Assembly (NCBI GenBank): GCA_030427635.1
Contig: JAUIBA010000009.1
Span: 62,001 to 126,000, forward strand
DNA from: Bacteroidia bacterium
Lineage (GTDB): Bacteria; Bacteroidota; Bacteroidia; Chitinophagales; Chitinophagaceae
DNA: 64,000 bases
Reading direction: 5' to 3'
Each line of letters starts with the position of its first letter. The first letter of the stretch is position 1. Shown piece after piece: positions 8,674 through 17,410 of this stretch. Below the pieces are notes generated by a model. That model was not told where the DNA came from, made no database searches, and saw only the letters and a list, made by a program, of their open reading frames with translations. The position numbers were made by a program, and so were the translations under genes.

Positions 8674-8919
8674 ATGTGGTACAAGGACAGGGACAGAGTC
8701 TGGAATCAATACATCAGAAACATTGGTGCGACGGATGGCAGCTCTGCGCGCTTTCTGGAGTTATACATGAAACGTATAAGCATCAGTCAGGAGTATGTAA
8801 ACTGTCTTGAAGTATATGACCTTCAGAAGTATAAGATCATAAAACATCCCGGCAAGGTGCGTGCCGCACTAAGGGAAAAGAAGAATACCCCATTCATATT
8901 TGTTGCCTGCCGCAACTAA
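8674..8919 (+). CDS. Hypothetical protein (81 aa)
   Basis: This soluble-looking, basic protein starts MWYKDRDRVWNQYIRN and contains a likely alpha/beta pattern with the hydrophobic end TPFIFVACRN. No domain is recognised. It has no signal peptide or membrane segment. It lies 44 bp after the tiny lipoprotein gene on the same strand and may be co-transcribed. No opposite-strand gene covers this stretch, so it is not a shadow, but it could still be a chance frame. Confidence 0.5.
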   Translation: MWYKDRDRVWNQYIRNIGATDGSSARFLELYMKRISISQEYVNCLEVYDLQKYKIIKHPGKVRAALREKKNTPFIFVACRN

Positions 8920-8950
8920 ATTCCGTCATCATCAGGCATTTCTTATTCTG

Positions 8951-9475
8951 CTACTGTTTCTCCGGTAGCTGTGCCGGCCATATGTATTCCCGCTCTACGT
9001 GTTTCTTTACCTTGTCTACCAGCAGCAGCGTGGCAGGGCAATGATTCAGATTGGCCTTGTAAGTATCTCCGTATATATCAAATGGCTTCAGATTGTGATG
9101 GGGAAATGCGGCACAATCTTCAGGGCGTACCTCATAAATGGAGCACTTATCATCTACCAGAAACTGGCACGGCTGTGTACGGTTCATCCAGTCGCCGGTC
9201 TCCTCTTCTTTGTACAGCCACTTATCGCGAAACGCTTTTGCTGTCATACCCAGGTGAGCAGCTATGCGTTTTATATCCTGTGGTGAGTAGGTAGGGGTCA
9301 TTGCCTTACAGCAGTTGGCACAGGTAGTACAGTCTATCTCTTTCCACACTTCAGCATCTGCCTGCTCCACTATCTCCTGCATATCAGGTGGCACCAGCTC
9401 TTCCAGCTGGTCCAGAAAGCCGGATAGTGACTTTTTCTTCCGTACTACGGTGTCTTTGAACTTCTTCAGATCCAT
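8951..9475 (-). CDS. YkgJ-family cysteine-cluster protein
   Basis: The 174-residue protein has the Cys pattern of the YkgJ zinc/iron-chelating family (formerly UPF0153): CTTCANCC at residues 49-56, then CQFLVDDKCSIYEVRPEDCAAFP about 55 residues later, and a further Cys near the end (LNHCPA). Members are thought to bind a metal or Fe-S cluster; no reaction is established. The N-terminal 45 residues are charged and probably helical. I choose ATG 9475; a longer in-frame reading would start only 4 bp from the CPBP stop and add a non-conserved stretch. It follows the CPBP protease gene on the same strand by 56 bp. Confidence 0.85.
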   Translation of the reverse strand: MDLKKFKDTVVRKKKSLSGFLDQLEELVPPDMQEIVEQADAEVWKEIDCTTCANCCKAMTPTYSPQDIKRIAAHLGMTAKAFRDKWLYKEEETGDWMNRTQPCQFLVDDKCSIYEVRPEDCAAFPHHNLKPFDIYGDTYKANLNHCPATLLLVDKVKKHVEREYIWPAQLPEKQ

Positions 9476-9531
9476 AAGGATTGTAAATATAACGGCTTTA
9501 ATGTACCGGTGGTTATACCCGGTGTCTGGTA

Positions 9532-10485
9532 TCACTCACTGTCGCGCTCTCTTTTCATCTCCTCTATTTCGGCAGGAGAGAAATCGGCTGTCCAGCCTGC
9601 GGGTAGCGGTGTCTTTGTTTTTATCAGCAGCCACAGCGATATACCAAAAACAACTGCACCGGCCAGCAGTGCTGACACCGGCATAGAATCAGTTTCTATA
9701 GCCTGCTTCATGGCAGGATTGCTGTTACCGGCATAGTTAAGTACTATCTGTATTCCGTTAAAGAAAATATGGGCCGCCATACTCACCAGCAGCGAGCCGG
9801 TAAAGTAGTAGATAAGCGCCAGCAGCACACCCGCTATGAAAATGGATAGCCCTCCATATACATTGAAGTGCGCATAGGAAAACACTATTGCAGAGAACAG
9901 TACCGGAATAACCATGTTGCGGCTGCGCTGTGCAGAGAAACGCATGAACACCCCTCTGAAAAACAACTCCTCGCCTATACCTGGTATTATAGCCACTACC
10001 AGAAAGGTGGCAATAAAGTCGCCAAAGGATGGCATGGTCATCAGGGCTTTCATAATGCCCTCCTGTGCTTCCTGGCTCTTCTTTACCTCTGCCCCGAAGT
10101 CTATGTGACTCATAAGCTCCTGCAGGCCCGTGAGCAGTGGCATAGCCCCTGCCATAAGGGTAATGGCCAGTATCCAGTGTGTGCTGCGTCCCGGCATTCT
10201 CAGCCCCAGATACCCTCCCGGGCGTGGGTGGGTAAGGTAAGCAAATACCGCAGCCGGTAGCAGGAAGATAAAGGAACTCTGTACCCCCTGCACTGTAAGA
10301 AACGCCCGCACTGCCTGCCGTGTAGATGACGGACCTATATCGGTAAGCACCGAAAGCGGCATACCCGACAAACGGGGAAACAGACTATACACAATAACTG
10401 ATGCGCCCGAAAGAAAGGTGAACGTCATAAGCAGGAACAGCACCAACTGCATGCCCCACGGATAGTAACGGAAATACTTCATCAT
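9532..10485 (-). CDS. CPBP-family intramembrane metalloprotease
   Basis: The 317-residue membrane protein has about eight hydrophobic segments. The signature EELFFRGVFMRF (near residue 168) is the EExxxR motif of the CAAX-protease/bacteriocin-processing (Abi, CPBP) family. A second motif, FSYAHFN near residue 203, supplies a candidate metal-binding His, and HIFFNGIQ near residue 239 the third. Substrates in Bacteroidota are not known. The C-terminus is charged and cytoplasmic-looking. Two adjacent ATG codons (10485 and 10482) are possible starts. It lies 77 bp after the LolD-type ATPase gene and may share its transcript. Confidence 0.88.
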   Translation of the reverse strand: MMKYFRYYPWGMQLVLFLLMTFTFLSGASVIVYSLFPRLSGMPLSVLTDIGPSSTRQAVRAFLTVQGVQSSFIFLLPAAVFAYLTHPRPGGYLGLRMPGRSTHWILAITLMAGAMPLLTGLQELMSHIDFGAEVKKSQEAQEGIMKALMTMPSFGDFIATFLVVAIIPGIGEELFFRGVFMRFSAQRSRNMVIPVLFSAIVFSYAHFNVYGGLSIFIAGVLLALIYYFTGSLLVSMAAHIFFNGIQIVLNYAGNSNPAMKQAIETDSMPVSALLAGAVVFGISLWLLIKTKTPLPAGWTADFSPAEIEEMKRERDSE

Positions 10486-10562
10486 AGCTATACAAACCCG
10501 GATACAGATGTAAAGGTAGCAGATGCAGGGCAGGTTTCTGTAGCCGGTATGGTTTTATAACA

Positions 10563-11234
10563 TTAACGACCGTTGCGCCGCTCATTTACTATGCGGCCAT
10601 CCTGCATCATCAGTGTGCGGTCTGTCATAAGGGCCAGAGCATCATTATGCGTTATCATAATGAATGTCTGCCCCAGCTGTTGGCGCAGGTCCAGAAACAG
10701 CCGGTGAATGAGATGCGCATTCTCACTGTCCAAGTTACCGGTAGGCTCATCGGCCATTACTACCGATGGGCCTGTAACCAATGCTCTTGCTATGGCCACG
10801 CGCTGCTGCTCACCGCCCGATAGTTCTGACGGCTTATTTTCCAGCCTGTGCGACAGGCCTACCACAGCCAGCATCTCCCTTGCTTTCTCTGCTGCCTCTT
10901 TTTTACCCAGCCCCTTTATCCATAGCGGCATGCATACATTCTCCACCGCCGAGAACTCAGGCAGCAGATGATGAAATTGAAATACAAAGCCTATGTGGTC
11001 ATTGCGGAAACGTGCCTGTTTTTTGGCAGGGAGTTTCAGCAGGTCAGTACCATCTATGAGCACGCTGCCGGCATCGGGCTTATCCAGGCCACCCAGCAGG
11101 TGCAGCAGGGTACTCTTACCGGCACCAGAAGGACCTGTAACAGAAACAATCTCGCCCCGTGCCACATCCAGCGACACATCATTTACCACCGTAAACGTGG
11201 CATACTTTTTGGAGAGACCTTTTGCAGATAGCAT
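10563..11234 (-). CDS. lolD: ABC transporter ATP-binding protein, LolD type
   Basis: The 223-residue ATPase has Walker A GPSGAGKS (residues 34-41), the Q-loop FVFQFHHLLPEFSAVENV, signature LSGGEQQRVAIARAL and Walker B VVMADEPTGNLD, then the switch His in ITHN. The FQFHHLLPEF and ADEPTGNLD wording is characteristic of the LolD/MacB branch, which powers LolCE for lipoprotein release from the inner membrane. No permease gene is adjacent, so the partner must be elsewhere. ATG 11234 (MLSAKGLSKKY) is the normal family start; an in-frame upstream extension is not conserved. Confidence 0.88.
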   Translation of the reverse strand: MLSAKGLSKKYATFTVVNDVSLDVARGEIVSVTGPSGAGKSTLLHLLGGLDKPDAGSVLIDGTDLLKLPAKKQARFRNDHIGFVFQFHHLLPEFSAVENVCMPLWIKGLGKKEAAEKAREMLAVVGLSHRLENKPSELSGGEQQRVAIARALVTGPSVVMADEPTGNLDSENAHLIHRLFLDLRQQLGQTFIMITHNDALALMTDRTLMMQDGRIVNERRNGR

Positions 11235-11371
11235 ATATAACCCGGTTGCGACAATTCGCCAATGAACCCTGCAAGTTATCCATAAAATTTTAAGGATGAC
11301 CCCATCAGAAGCGATTTTCATAATGGCTTGTTATATAATGTTTCTGAGAATTTTATTGACCAAAATTTGTC

Positions 11372-11401
11372 TTTGGTTTTTTGTTTTTTCTCTTACATTT
11401 G
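11372..11401 (+). promoter_or_regulatory. Bacteroidota-type promoter of the DUF2795 gene
   Basis: TTTG (11372-11375) and TACATTTG (11394-11401) are separated by 18 nt, matching the full -33/-7 consensus. It lies 33 bp ahead of the DUF2795 ATG. Confidence 0.8.
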
Positions 11402-11434
11402 CCGAAATCGCTAAATAATTAAATTCACTATAAT

Positions 11435-11656
11435 ATGTTCTGGACACTTGAACTGGCATCACATCTCGAAGACGCGCCGTGGCCCGCTACCAAAGACGAA
11501 CTGATAGACTACGCCATTCGCTCAGGCGCACCGCTTGAGGTGGTAGAAAACCTGCAGGAGCTGGATGATGAAGGTGAGATTTACGAAGGCATTGAGGATA
11601 TCTGGCCCGACTATCCGACGCAGGAAGACTTCTTCTTCAACGAGGACGAGTACTGA
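11435..11656 (+). CDS. DUF2795-family small acidic protein
   Basis: This 73-residue, strongly acidic protein (start MFWTLELASHLEDAPWPATKDEL, then GAPLEVVENLQEL and a C-terminal FFFNEDEY) is highly typical of a conserved Bacteroidota DUF2795 protein. The family role is unknown. The whole protein is one compact domain, without signal or membrane segment. It has its own consensus promoter upstream and a strong terminator downstream, so it is a single-gene transcript and probably well expressed. Confidence 0.93.
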   Translation: MFWTLELASHLEDAPWPATKDELIDYAIRSGAPLEVVENLQELDDEGEIYEGIEDIWPDYPTQEDFFFNEDEY

Positions 11657-11674
11657 CACGAGCAACGACATCTG

Positions 11675-11706
11675 AAACCCGCCCCGGTGGCGGGTTTTTT
11701 CTTTTT
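11675..11706 (+). terminator. Intrinsic terminator after the DUF2795 gene
   Basis: A 9-bp perfect stem (11675-11683 with 11689-11697, core ACCCGCC/GGCGGGT) has a 5-nt loop and runs into a T-rich tract, 18 bp past the stop codon. Confidence 0.9.
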
Positions 11707-11729
11707 TCACCACTACCTCAGCCACTGCT

Positions 11730-13199
11730 ATGCACCGGTATATACTACCACTATTCCTGCTGCTTTCCTGTACCGCCACCGCCCGGCCCGATACTTCACT
11801 GCATGTGTATTATGGCCTGCTGCACGCACACACTATGATATGCGATGGCAGCGGCACTCCCGCTGAAGCCTATGCTATGGCCCGCAAGGCAGGCCTGCAC
11901 TTTTTTGCAGTAACGCCGCACAACCATATAGAGGCAGAGTCGGGCGCGGGAGAGCGGAAGGATGGGATATCCATAGCACGCATGCATGAGCTGTACAACG
12001 GCAACAGGAATGTAACCGTAACCCGTAAGTGGAAAACCGGTGGCACCTACCGCAGTGAGCAGGTAACGCTCACCCCACTCATACAGGCCGCACATAATGC
12101 TACCGACAGGCGCTTTGTAGCGCTGTACGGGCAGGAGTTTTCTACCATCTCTACCGGCAACCATGTGAATGTGCTGGGTGTGGACCATGTGCTTACTACT
12201 GAGAACGGTAACTACCGCCTACTACTGGACCACCTGCGCACAGCAGCCCCCGGCGCTGTGATACAGCTGAACCATCCGGAGGTGGAGCAGGACCTGTTTG
12301 CTACTGCAGGCAGCGATAAGGAAAAGCGCCGCATGTATAACGACTACGGCATTGATGCCGGCGACCTGGGCCCCGCTTTCAGCAACTGGGCCGGCGTTAT
12401 GCAACCCTACACCCACCTCATAGAGCTGCTGAGTGGCCCTGCCATGGCACAAACCCGCACTGAAGATTATCACTATCACGACAATGCCAATGACTATTTC
12501 TTTTACCTGAAGCAGGGCATACATGTAAGCCCGTCGGCCGGGCAGGACAATCATTACCGCACATGGGGTACTGTGACCGATGCCCGCACGGGTGTGGTGG
12601 CTCCTGCACTTTCTGAGGCAATGCTGTATGATGCCTTCCGCCGAAACAGAACATTTGTAACAGAGGATAAAAACCTTACGGCTGTACTGTACGTGAATGA
12701 CTCTGTAATGGGTGCTACCCTGCACACAAAAACAGCCGGAGCGCTGCAACTGAGTGTACTGCTGCGCGATGCCGACGAGGCAGGCGCAGGCTATGATGTG
12801 GAGGTGGTAATGAGCAGCATACAGCCAGAGGTAAGCACCGCCGCCAGAAATCATAAAGAGACAGATGGTATAGTGAGCCGCACCCGTGTGAAAGGTAACG
12901 GGCTGCATACACTCCCTGTGGCACATGCTATGGCGGGCAGCTCCTTCTGCTACCTGCGCATTAAGCAGGCCGGCGGCGACCGTGCATGGACCTCCCCGGT
13001 GTGGATACAGGCCAGCGGCAATGCGGCTGCACAGCCTGCTGCCACAGCTACACAATACTACTGGACCACCAGCTCATCGTCAAAGGTGTACCATACGGTA
13101 AACTGCCCCGCTGTGCGGCAGATAAAAGCTACCAACAGACGCAGTGGCACGAAACCACCTGCCGACCGCAAACCGCATGAATGTGTAACGGGACAGTAG
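11730..13199 (+). CDS. CehA/McbA-like PHP-domain metallohydrolase, exported
   Basis: The 489-residue protein begins with a signal sequence (a Cys at residue 14 could make it a lipoprotein). A PHP-type metal site follows: HAHT at 32-35 with D39, TPHNH at 62-66, QLNHPE near residue 179, and a late His in SAGQDNHYRTWG near 274. This layout matches the CehA/McbA-type metallo-hydrolases, whose known members cut carbamates or phosphoesters; the substrate here is unknown. The last 45 residues form a separate Cys/His unit (VYHTVNCPAVRQI, then KPHEC) similar to small metal-binding tails found on secreted nucleases. ATG 11730 follows the DUF2795 terminator by 23 bp. Confidence 0.75.
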   Translation: MHRYILPLFLLLSCTATARPDTSLHVYYGLLHAHTMICDGSGTPAEAYAMARKAGLHFFAVTPHNHIEAESGAGERKDGISIARMHELYNGNRNVTVTRKWKTGGTYRSEQVTLTPLIQAAHNATDRRFVALYGQEFSTISTGNHVNVLGVDHVLTTENGNYRLLLDHLRTAAPGAVIQLNHPEVEQDLFATAGSDKEKRRMYNDYGIDAGDLGPAFSNWAGVMQPYTHLIELLSGPAMAQTRTEDYHYHDNANDYFFYLKQGIHVSPSAGQDNHYRTWGTVTDARTGVVAPALSEAMLYDAFRRNRTFVTEDKNLTAVLYVNDSVMGATLHTKTAGALQLSVLLRDADEAGAGYDVEVVMSSIQPEVSTAARNHKETDGIVSRTRVKGNGLHTLPVAHAMAGSSFCYLRIKQAGGDRAWTSPVWIQASGNAAAQPAATATQYYWTTSSSSKVYHTVNCPAVRQIKATNRRSGTKPPADRKPHECVTGQ

Positions 13200-13227
13200 A
13201 GCGCTGTGTTTTTACTATATTGCAGGT

Positions 13228-14373
13228 ATGCAGTTACCACAGAAACACTCCGCCACAGGCACTACTATATTCACCGTAATGAGTGCACTGGCACAGCAGC
13301 ACAATGCCATCAATCTGTCGCAGGGGTTTCCTGACTTTCATATAGATGAGCGGCTGTCTGCTGCGCTGGCCAAGGCCACTACCGATGGATATAACCAGTA
13401 CGCACCTATGACGGGCCTGCCCCTGCTGCGGCAGGCTGTGGCTGCCAACTTTGCACAGCGCTATGGCCTGGCCATAGACCCCGACACGGAGATTACCATT
13501 ACACCCGGCGCTACCTACGCTATATACACAGCATTTACGGCCATACTACAGCCGGGAGATGAGGTAATAGTACTGGAGCCAGCCTATGACAGCTACATAC
13601 CCAATATAGAGATGAATGGCGCAAAGGCAGTATCTGTGCCCCTTTCTGCACCCTCCTTTACGGTAGACTGGCAGCGGGTGGCCGATGCCATTACGGCACG
13701 TACACGAGCCATTATCATCAACACCCCGCACAACCCTACCGGCGCTATATGGAGCCGGGAAGACTGGGACCAGCTGGCGGCGCTGGTGCGCGATACAGAT
13801 ATCCTTATCCTGTCTGATGAGGTATATGAGCAGCTGGTGTTTGACGGGCAGCGGCACTACTCAGTGCTGGAGCATGAAGAGCTGCGGCAGCGCAGCTTTG
13901 CGCTCTTCTCCTTTGGTAAGGTGTATAACAATACCGGCTGGAAGATGGGCTACTGCATAGCGCCGCCTGAGCTTACTACGGCCTTCCGCCGCATACACCA
14001 GTTTCTGTGCTTTACGGTAAATACCCCCGCACAGTATGCACTGGCTGCTCACCTGGCAAATGGTACAGAACCCATACACAGCGTGATGGAGCGCAAGCGC
14101 AATCACTTCCTGTCACTGATGGCCGACACCCCCTTTACCATACATACCCCCACACAGGGCAGCTACTTTCAGGTGGCAGGCTATGAGCGCATCAGCAATA
14201 TGCCCGACCATCAGTTTGCCGAATGGCTCACCAAAGAATATGGCGTAGCCACCATACCCGTAAGCGCCTTCTACAGTACCGGTAAGGACGACAGGCTCAT
14301 ACGCTTCTGCTTTGCCAAAAAAGAAGAAACGCTGAATGATGCCGTGGAAAGGCTGAGGGGGTTAAGGGGTTAA
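13228..14373 (+). CDS. PLP-dependent aminotransferase, YbdL/methionine type
   Basis: The 381-residue enzyme is a fold-type I, class I/II aminotransferase. Visible marks: NLSQGFPDF near residue 31, ITPGATYAIYTAF (cofactor phosphate loop) near 92, NTPHNPTGAIW near 163, LSDEVYEQL near 192, and the PLP lysine in SFGKVYNNTGWKMGYC near 230. The SQGFPDF and FGK-x-x-x-TGWK wording is that of the methionine aminotransferase (YbdL/MtnE-like) and kynurenine aminotransferase group, so methionine salvage or aromatic transamination is likely. It follows the PHP hydrolase by 28 bp on the same strand. Confidence 0.88.
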   Translation: MQLPQKHSATGTTIFTVMSALAQQHNAINLSQGFPDFHIDERLSAALAKATTDGYNQYAPMTGLPLLRQAVAANFAQRYGLAIDPDTEITITPGATYAIYTAFTAILQPGDEVIVLEPAYDSYIPNIEMNGAKAVSVPLSAPSFTVDWQRVADAITARTRAIIINTPHNPTGAIWSREDWDQLAALVRDTDILILSDEVYEQLVFDGQRHYSVLEHEELRQRSFALFSFGKVYNNTGWKMGYCIAPPELTTAFRRIHQFLCFTVNTPAQYALAAHLANGTEPIHSVMERKRNHFLSLMADTPFTIHTPTQGSYFQVAGYERISNMPDHQFAEWLTKEYGVATIPVSAFYSTGKDDRLIRFCFAKKEETLNDAVERLRGLRG

Positions 14374-14382
14374 TGATATAAC

Positions 14383-15093
14383 CTACTTCGTAAACTTATA
14401 CCCGATGCCTCTTATGGAATGGAAGTGGCGGGGGTTGCGGCTGTCTTTTTCGAAGAATTTGCGGAAGTTGAGGATGAAGTTGTCTATGGTGCGGGTTGTG
14501 GGATATACGTTGTAGCCCCATACTATCTGCAGTATCTGCTCGCGCGATACTACCTCGCCCTCATGTTCTGTAAGCAGGCGCAGCAGGGCAGCTTCTTTCT
14601 TGCTCAGTTCCTGCATCTGCCCATTCTTGTCTTTGCACTCATGCGCGCCAAAGTCTATCACACAGCCGTCAAACTCATATATATCACTTACTGACTGTGG
14701 CTCTCTCATCTTCTTGTTCTTGGTCACCAGCTTATCTACACGCAGCAGCAGCTCTTCCAGATTGAAGGGCTTGGTAAGATAGTCGTCGCCACCCTTGCGC
14801 AGCCCCTCTACACGGTCGGCACTGCTGTTGCGGGCAGAGAGGAAAAGGATAGGCACATCATTGTGCTGCATGCGTATGGTTTCGCATACGGTGATGCCGT
14901 CCATGTCGGGCATCATAATGTCCAGTATGATGAGGTCAAAGTATTCGTTCTTCACCGCTTTTATAACGGCGGGGCCATTCTCTACCGTAGTCACCTCATA
15001 GCCTTCCAGCTCCATATTCAGCTTCAGCGCTTCGCGCATGCTCTCCTCATCCTCTGCTATCAGAATAGAAGCTTTGTATTGTCTGGCAGTCAT
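14383..15093 (-). CDS. OmpR-family response regulator (orphan)
   Basis: The 236-residue regulator has a receiver domain (residues 8-122) with acidic pair E14-D15, phospho-acceptor D58 in LILDIMMPDMDG, S86 and K108 in LTKPF. A winged-helix DNA-binding domain follows (LSKKEAALLRLL, then RTIDNFILNFRKFF and the RGIGYKF end). This is a standard OmpR/PhoB layout. No histidine kinase gene is next to it, so its partner is elsewhere. I choose ATG 15093; a TTG nine codons upstream is also in frame but gives an unusual N-terminus. Convergent with the aminotransferase, with 9 bp between stops. Confidence 0.93.
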   Translation of the reverse strand: MTARQYKASILIAEDEESMREALKLNMELEGYEVTTVENGPAVIKAVKNEYFDLIILDIMMPDMDGITVCETIRMQHNDVPILFLSARNSSADRVEGLRKGGDDYLTKPFNLEELLLRVDKLVTKNKKMREPQSVSDIYEFDGCVIDFGAHECKDKNGQMQELSKKEAALLRLLTEHEGEVVSREQILQIVWGYNVYPTTRTIDNFILNFRKFFEKDSRNPRHFHSIRGIGYKFTK

Positions 15094-15217
15094 TGGCTGT
15101 ACGGTTTTATTGCAGTGCAAATTTACTGATTATCATGCAAGCATATCTGTAGCCATATAAGCAGGGTCTATAAAGTGGCTGTGCCACAAATCTGTTTTAT
15201 CTTAGGCACGTAATCAA

Positions 15218-16375
15218 GTGCATCACTTCCGTTATATACGCTCATTGCTGCCCGTAGCCCCGCTATGGGGTGTGGCACTGCTGTTATGGACCTCACGGGC
15301 AGCAGCGCAGGGGCCTGTGCGCCATAATGCAGGGCTGGGTATAGAGCTGAACAGCCTGGCGGGTAAGGTTTTCCGGCATGAGGAGAAGTTTACCCTGCCT
15401 ATACCGGCCCTTACTACCGGCACCGATGTGAATGTGCTGTGGCGTACATGGGGCCGCAAGCCGTGGCACCAGTGGCGGCACTACCCCCGCCTGGGTATAG
15501 CAGCCGCTATGATACACTACGGCATAGACAGCGTATATGGCACCACCTGGGGGCTGTATCCCAATATCATCTTTCCGCTGCTGCACCGCCGCCACATGGA
15601 GTGGACACTACGCGTAGGCAACGGCATAGGATTTGTGACCCGTAAGTATAGCCGTGCCAATCCGGTAAATACAGTGAATGTGGCCATAAGCAGCACCATC
15701 AATGACTTTATCATGATACGTACCGATGGTGTATATACCATCAATGACCACTGGACGGTGAATGCCGGGGCATTTGTGACCCATATATCCAATGGCTCTG
15801 TACGCAAACCCAATCTGGGAGTGAATGTGGCGGGCATATCGGCCGGGCTTTGCTACTACCCTGTTACGGTACATCCGGTGCGGGTGCAATGGCCCTTTAA
15901 GCGCCCGCGGGACCGGTACCTGATACAGGCACGGTACAGCATGTCTCTGGTATCAGCATTCACCAACGGAGGCCCATTATACCCGGTGTACATAGGTACT
16001 GCATATATGAGCCGCCGCTGGCGGGGCAATAACAAGGCATTTGCCGGTATAGACTACTCATGGCACAGCAGCACACGGGCTTACCTGCGCGATAATGGTC
16101 TGGAGCAGGGAAGGGAAGGCGCCCAATCATACAAGAGCGCTATTATAGCCGGTAATGAGTTTCTGATGGGGCGTGTGGGCATACTGCTGCAGGCGGGCGT
16201 GTACGTGAAGAAGGACTACCTGCAGCGGCAGGATGTATATGAGAAGGTAACGCTGAACTACTACTGTGTGCAGCGTGAGCGGGGTCCTGTAAAAGAGCTG
16301 TTTGCTTTTGTAGGGCTGAAGGCCCATCTCAATGTGGCTGAAATGGGCGAACTGGGTGTGGGTATAGGGTTATAA
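15218..16375 (+). CDS. Acyloxyacyl hydrolase / PagL-like lipid A 3-O-deacylase
   Basis: The 385-residue protein has a signal peptide ending near AAAQ and then a beta-barrel-like sequence. The segment THISNGSVRKPNLGVN (near residue 189) reproduces the PagL active-site His-Ser neighbourhood and its PNxG tail; Bacteroidota homologues are usually called acyloxyacyl hydrolases. The protein would sit in the outer membrane and remove the 3-O acyl chain of lipid A. It is longer than PagL of Pseudomonas, as is usual in this phylum. The start is GTG at 15218; no ATG lies before the signal peptide core. Confidence 0.78.
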   Translation: MHHFRYIRSLLPVAPLWGVALLLWTSRAAAQGPVRHNAGLGIELNSLAGKVFRHEEKFTLPIPALTTGTDVNVLWRTWGRKPWHQWRHYPRLGIAAAMIHYGIDSVYGTTWGLYPNIIFPLLHRRHMEWTLRVGNGIGFVTRKYSRANPVNTVNVAISSTINDFIMIRTDGVYTINDHWTVNAGAFVTHISNGSVRKPNLGVNVAGISAGLCYYPVTVHPVRVQWPFKRPRDRYLIQARYSMSLVSAFTNGGPLYPVYIGTAYMSRRWRGNNKAFAGIDYSWHSSTRAYLRDNGLEQGREGAQSYKSAIIAGNEFLMGRVGILLQAGVYVKKDYLQRQDVYEKVTLNYYCVQRERGPVKELFAFVGLKAHLNVAEMGELGVGIGL

Positions 16376-16404
16376 AAAAAGCCGGCACCCGTAAGAGGGT
16401 GCCG
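16374..16404 (-). terminator. Terminator for the DUF6089 gene (between convergent genes)
   Basis: An 8-bp perfect stem (16383-16390 with 16397-16404, CGGCACCC/GGGTGCCG) has a 6-nt loop. On the minus strand it is followed by a run of seven T (16374-16380). The T tract overlaps the stop codon of the PagL-like gene. Confidence 0.85.
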
Positions 16405-16430
16405 ACCGGTATTTAAAGGTTACTATGGCC

Positions 16431-17291
16431 TTATCTGTAGAAACCCGGGCAGCGGGTTTTGGTATATGCACGCCTGTTGCCAAACGAGCGGAAGTAAACC
16501 GTTACTGTTATGTTAGAAAACCAGTACCAGTCATTTGCTTTGCTGTCGCCACGCTGAAAGCCGTAGTTAGGGTTGTTGCCATCCCAGTTATTTACGTCCT
16601 TGCCACGGAAAGACATAGAGCGCGCCAGCTGTCCTTTGTAGGCTGCCAGCGTATCCAGATTTACGTAAGACTTGCTTACATCATCCAGATAGTCAGTGTT
16701 TGTATAACGGAAACCAACTTCAGGAGTAATGAGGATGGTTTTGCCTATGAAGAACTTGAAACCACCACCGAATGGGAATGACATGTTCACGAGGCTATAC
16801 TGCTTGCGGTCGGGGTAGCGGGGCAGGCCCTGACCCTCTGTGCTGAGGGGACGCAGGAAGTGCTTGTTACCGGCATTATCCTCGGCAAACGGATTAAAGT
16901 AGAACACACCCACACCACCAAAGATGTAAGGAGTGACCTTGCGCCTCAATACATCAATAGGCAGGAAGTTAAACTCAACAGCACCGTGAAACTCAAATAT
17001 ATTGGAGGTAAAGCTGAGATTACGCTTCTGATTGATGGGTATACGCCCCAGTGAGTCTGCTGCTGTAACCTGAGCGTAGGAAACGCCTGTACGCAAGCCA
17101 ATACGCGGACTCATAAAAAACTTATATACTACCGTAGCCATAGGACGGTAGCCATCAGAGGCAAACATCTTAGGCTGAAGATCGCCGTAGTAGTTGGCCA
17201 TGCCGAGGCCCAGCCCTATTTCATGGTGCGTATCCTGAGCCGAAAGGCCCAACGGAAGCGACAATGCCAGAGATAATAGTACCCTTTTCAA
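16431..17291 (-). CDS. DUF6089-type outer-membrane beta-barrel protein
   Basis: The 286-residue protein has a signal peptide (KRVLLSLALSLPLGLSAQ) and then barrel strands. The opening EIGLGLGMANYYGDLQP and the internal PYIFGGVGVFYFNPFA match the Bacteroidota DUF6089 family. Such proteins are single eight-stranded barrels of unknown role, often among T9SS-dependent species. Gene-internal order and length (about 280 residues) are normal for the family. No operon partner is visible: 119 bp separate it from the next gene upstream. Confidence 0.82.
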   Translation of the reverse strand: MKRVLLSLALSLPLGLSAQDTHHEIGLGLGMANYYGDLQPKMFASDGYRPMATVVYKFFMSPRIGLRTGVSYAQVTAADSLGRIPINQKRNLSFTSNIFEFHGAVEFNFLPIDVLRRKVTPYIFGGVGVFYFNPFAEDNAGNKHFLRPLSTEGQGLPRYPDRKQYSLVNMSFPFGGGFKFFIGKTILITPEVGFRYTNTDYLDDVSKSYVNLDTLAAYKGQLARSMSFRGKDVNNWDGNNPNYGFQRGDSKANDWYWFSNITVTVYFRSFGNRRAYTKTRCPGFYR

Positions 17292-17410
17292 CGCTTTAAA
17301 GTTTTGTTAAGTAGCTCGGAAAGATAAAAACAAATATCGGAATTACGAAGCAAAAAGGAAAATATAAGTCAACTTCCTGCTACATATTCAGTCACACATT
17401 CCGAAGTATT

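Noticed and set aside
14383..15217. A two-component pair around the response regulator
   Set aside because: No histidine kinase is next to it: the neighbours are an aminotransferase and a lipid A deacylase. It is treated as an orphan regulator.
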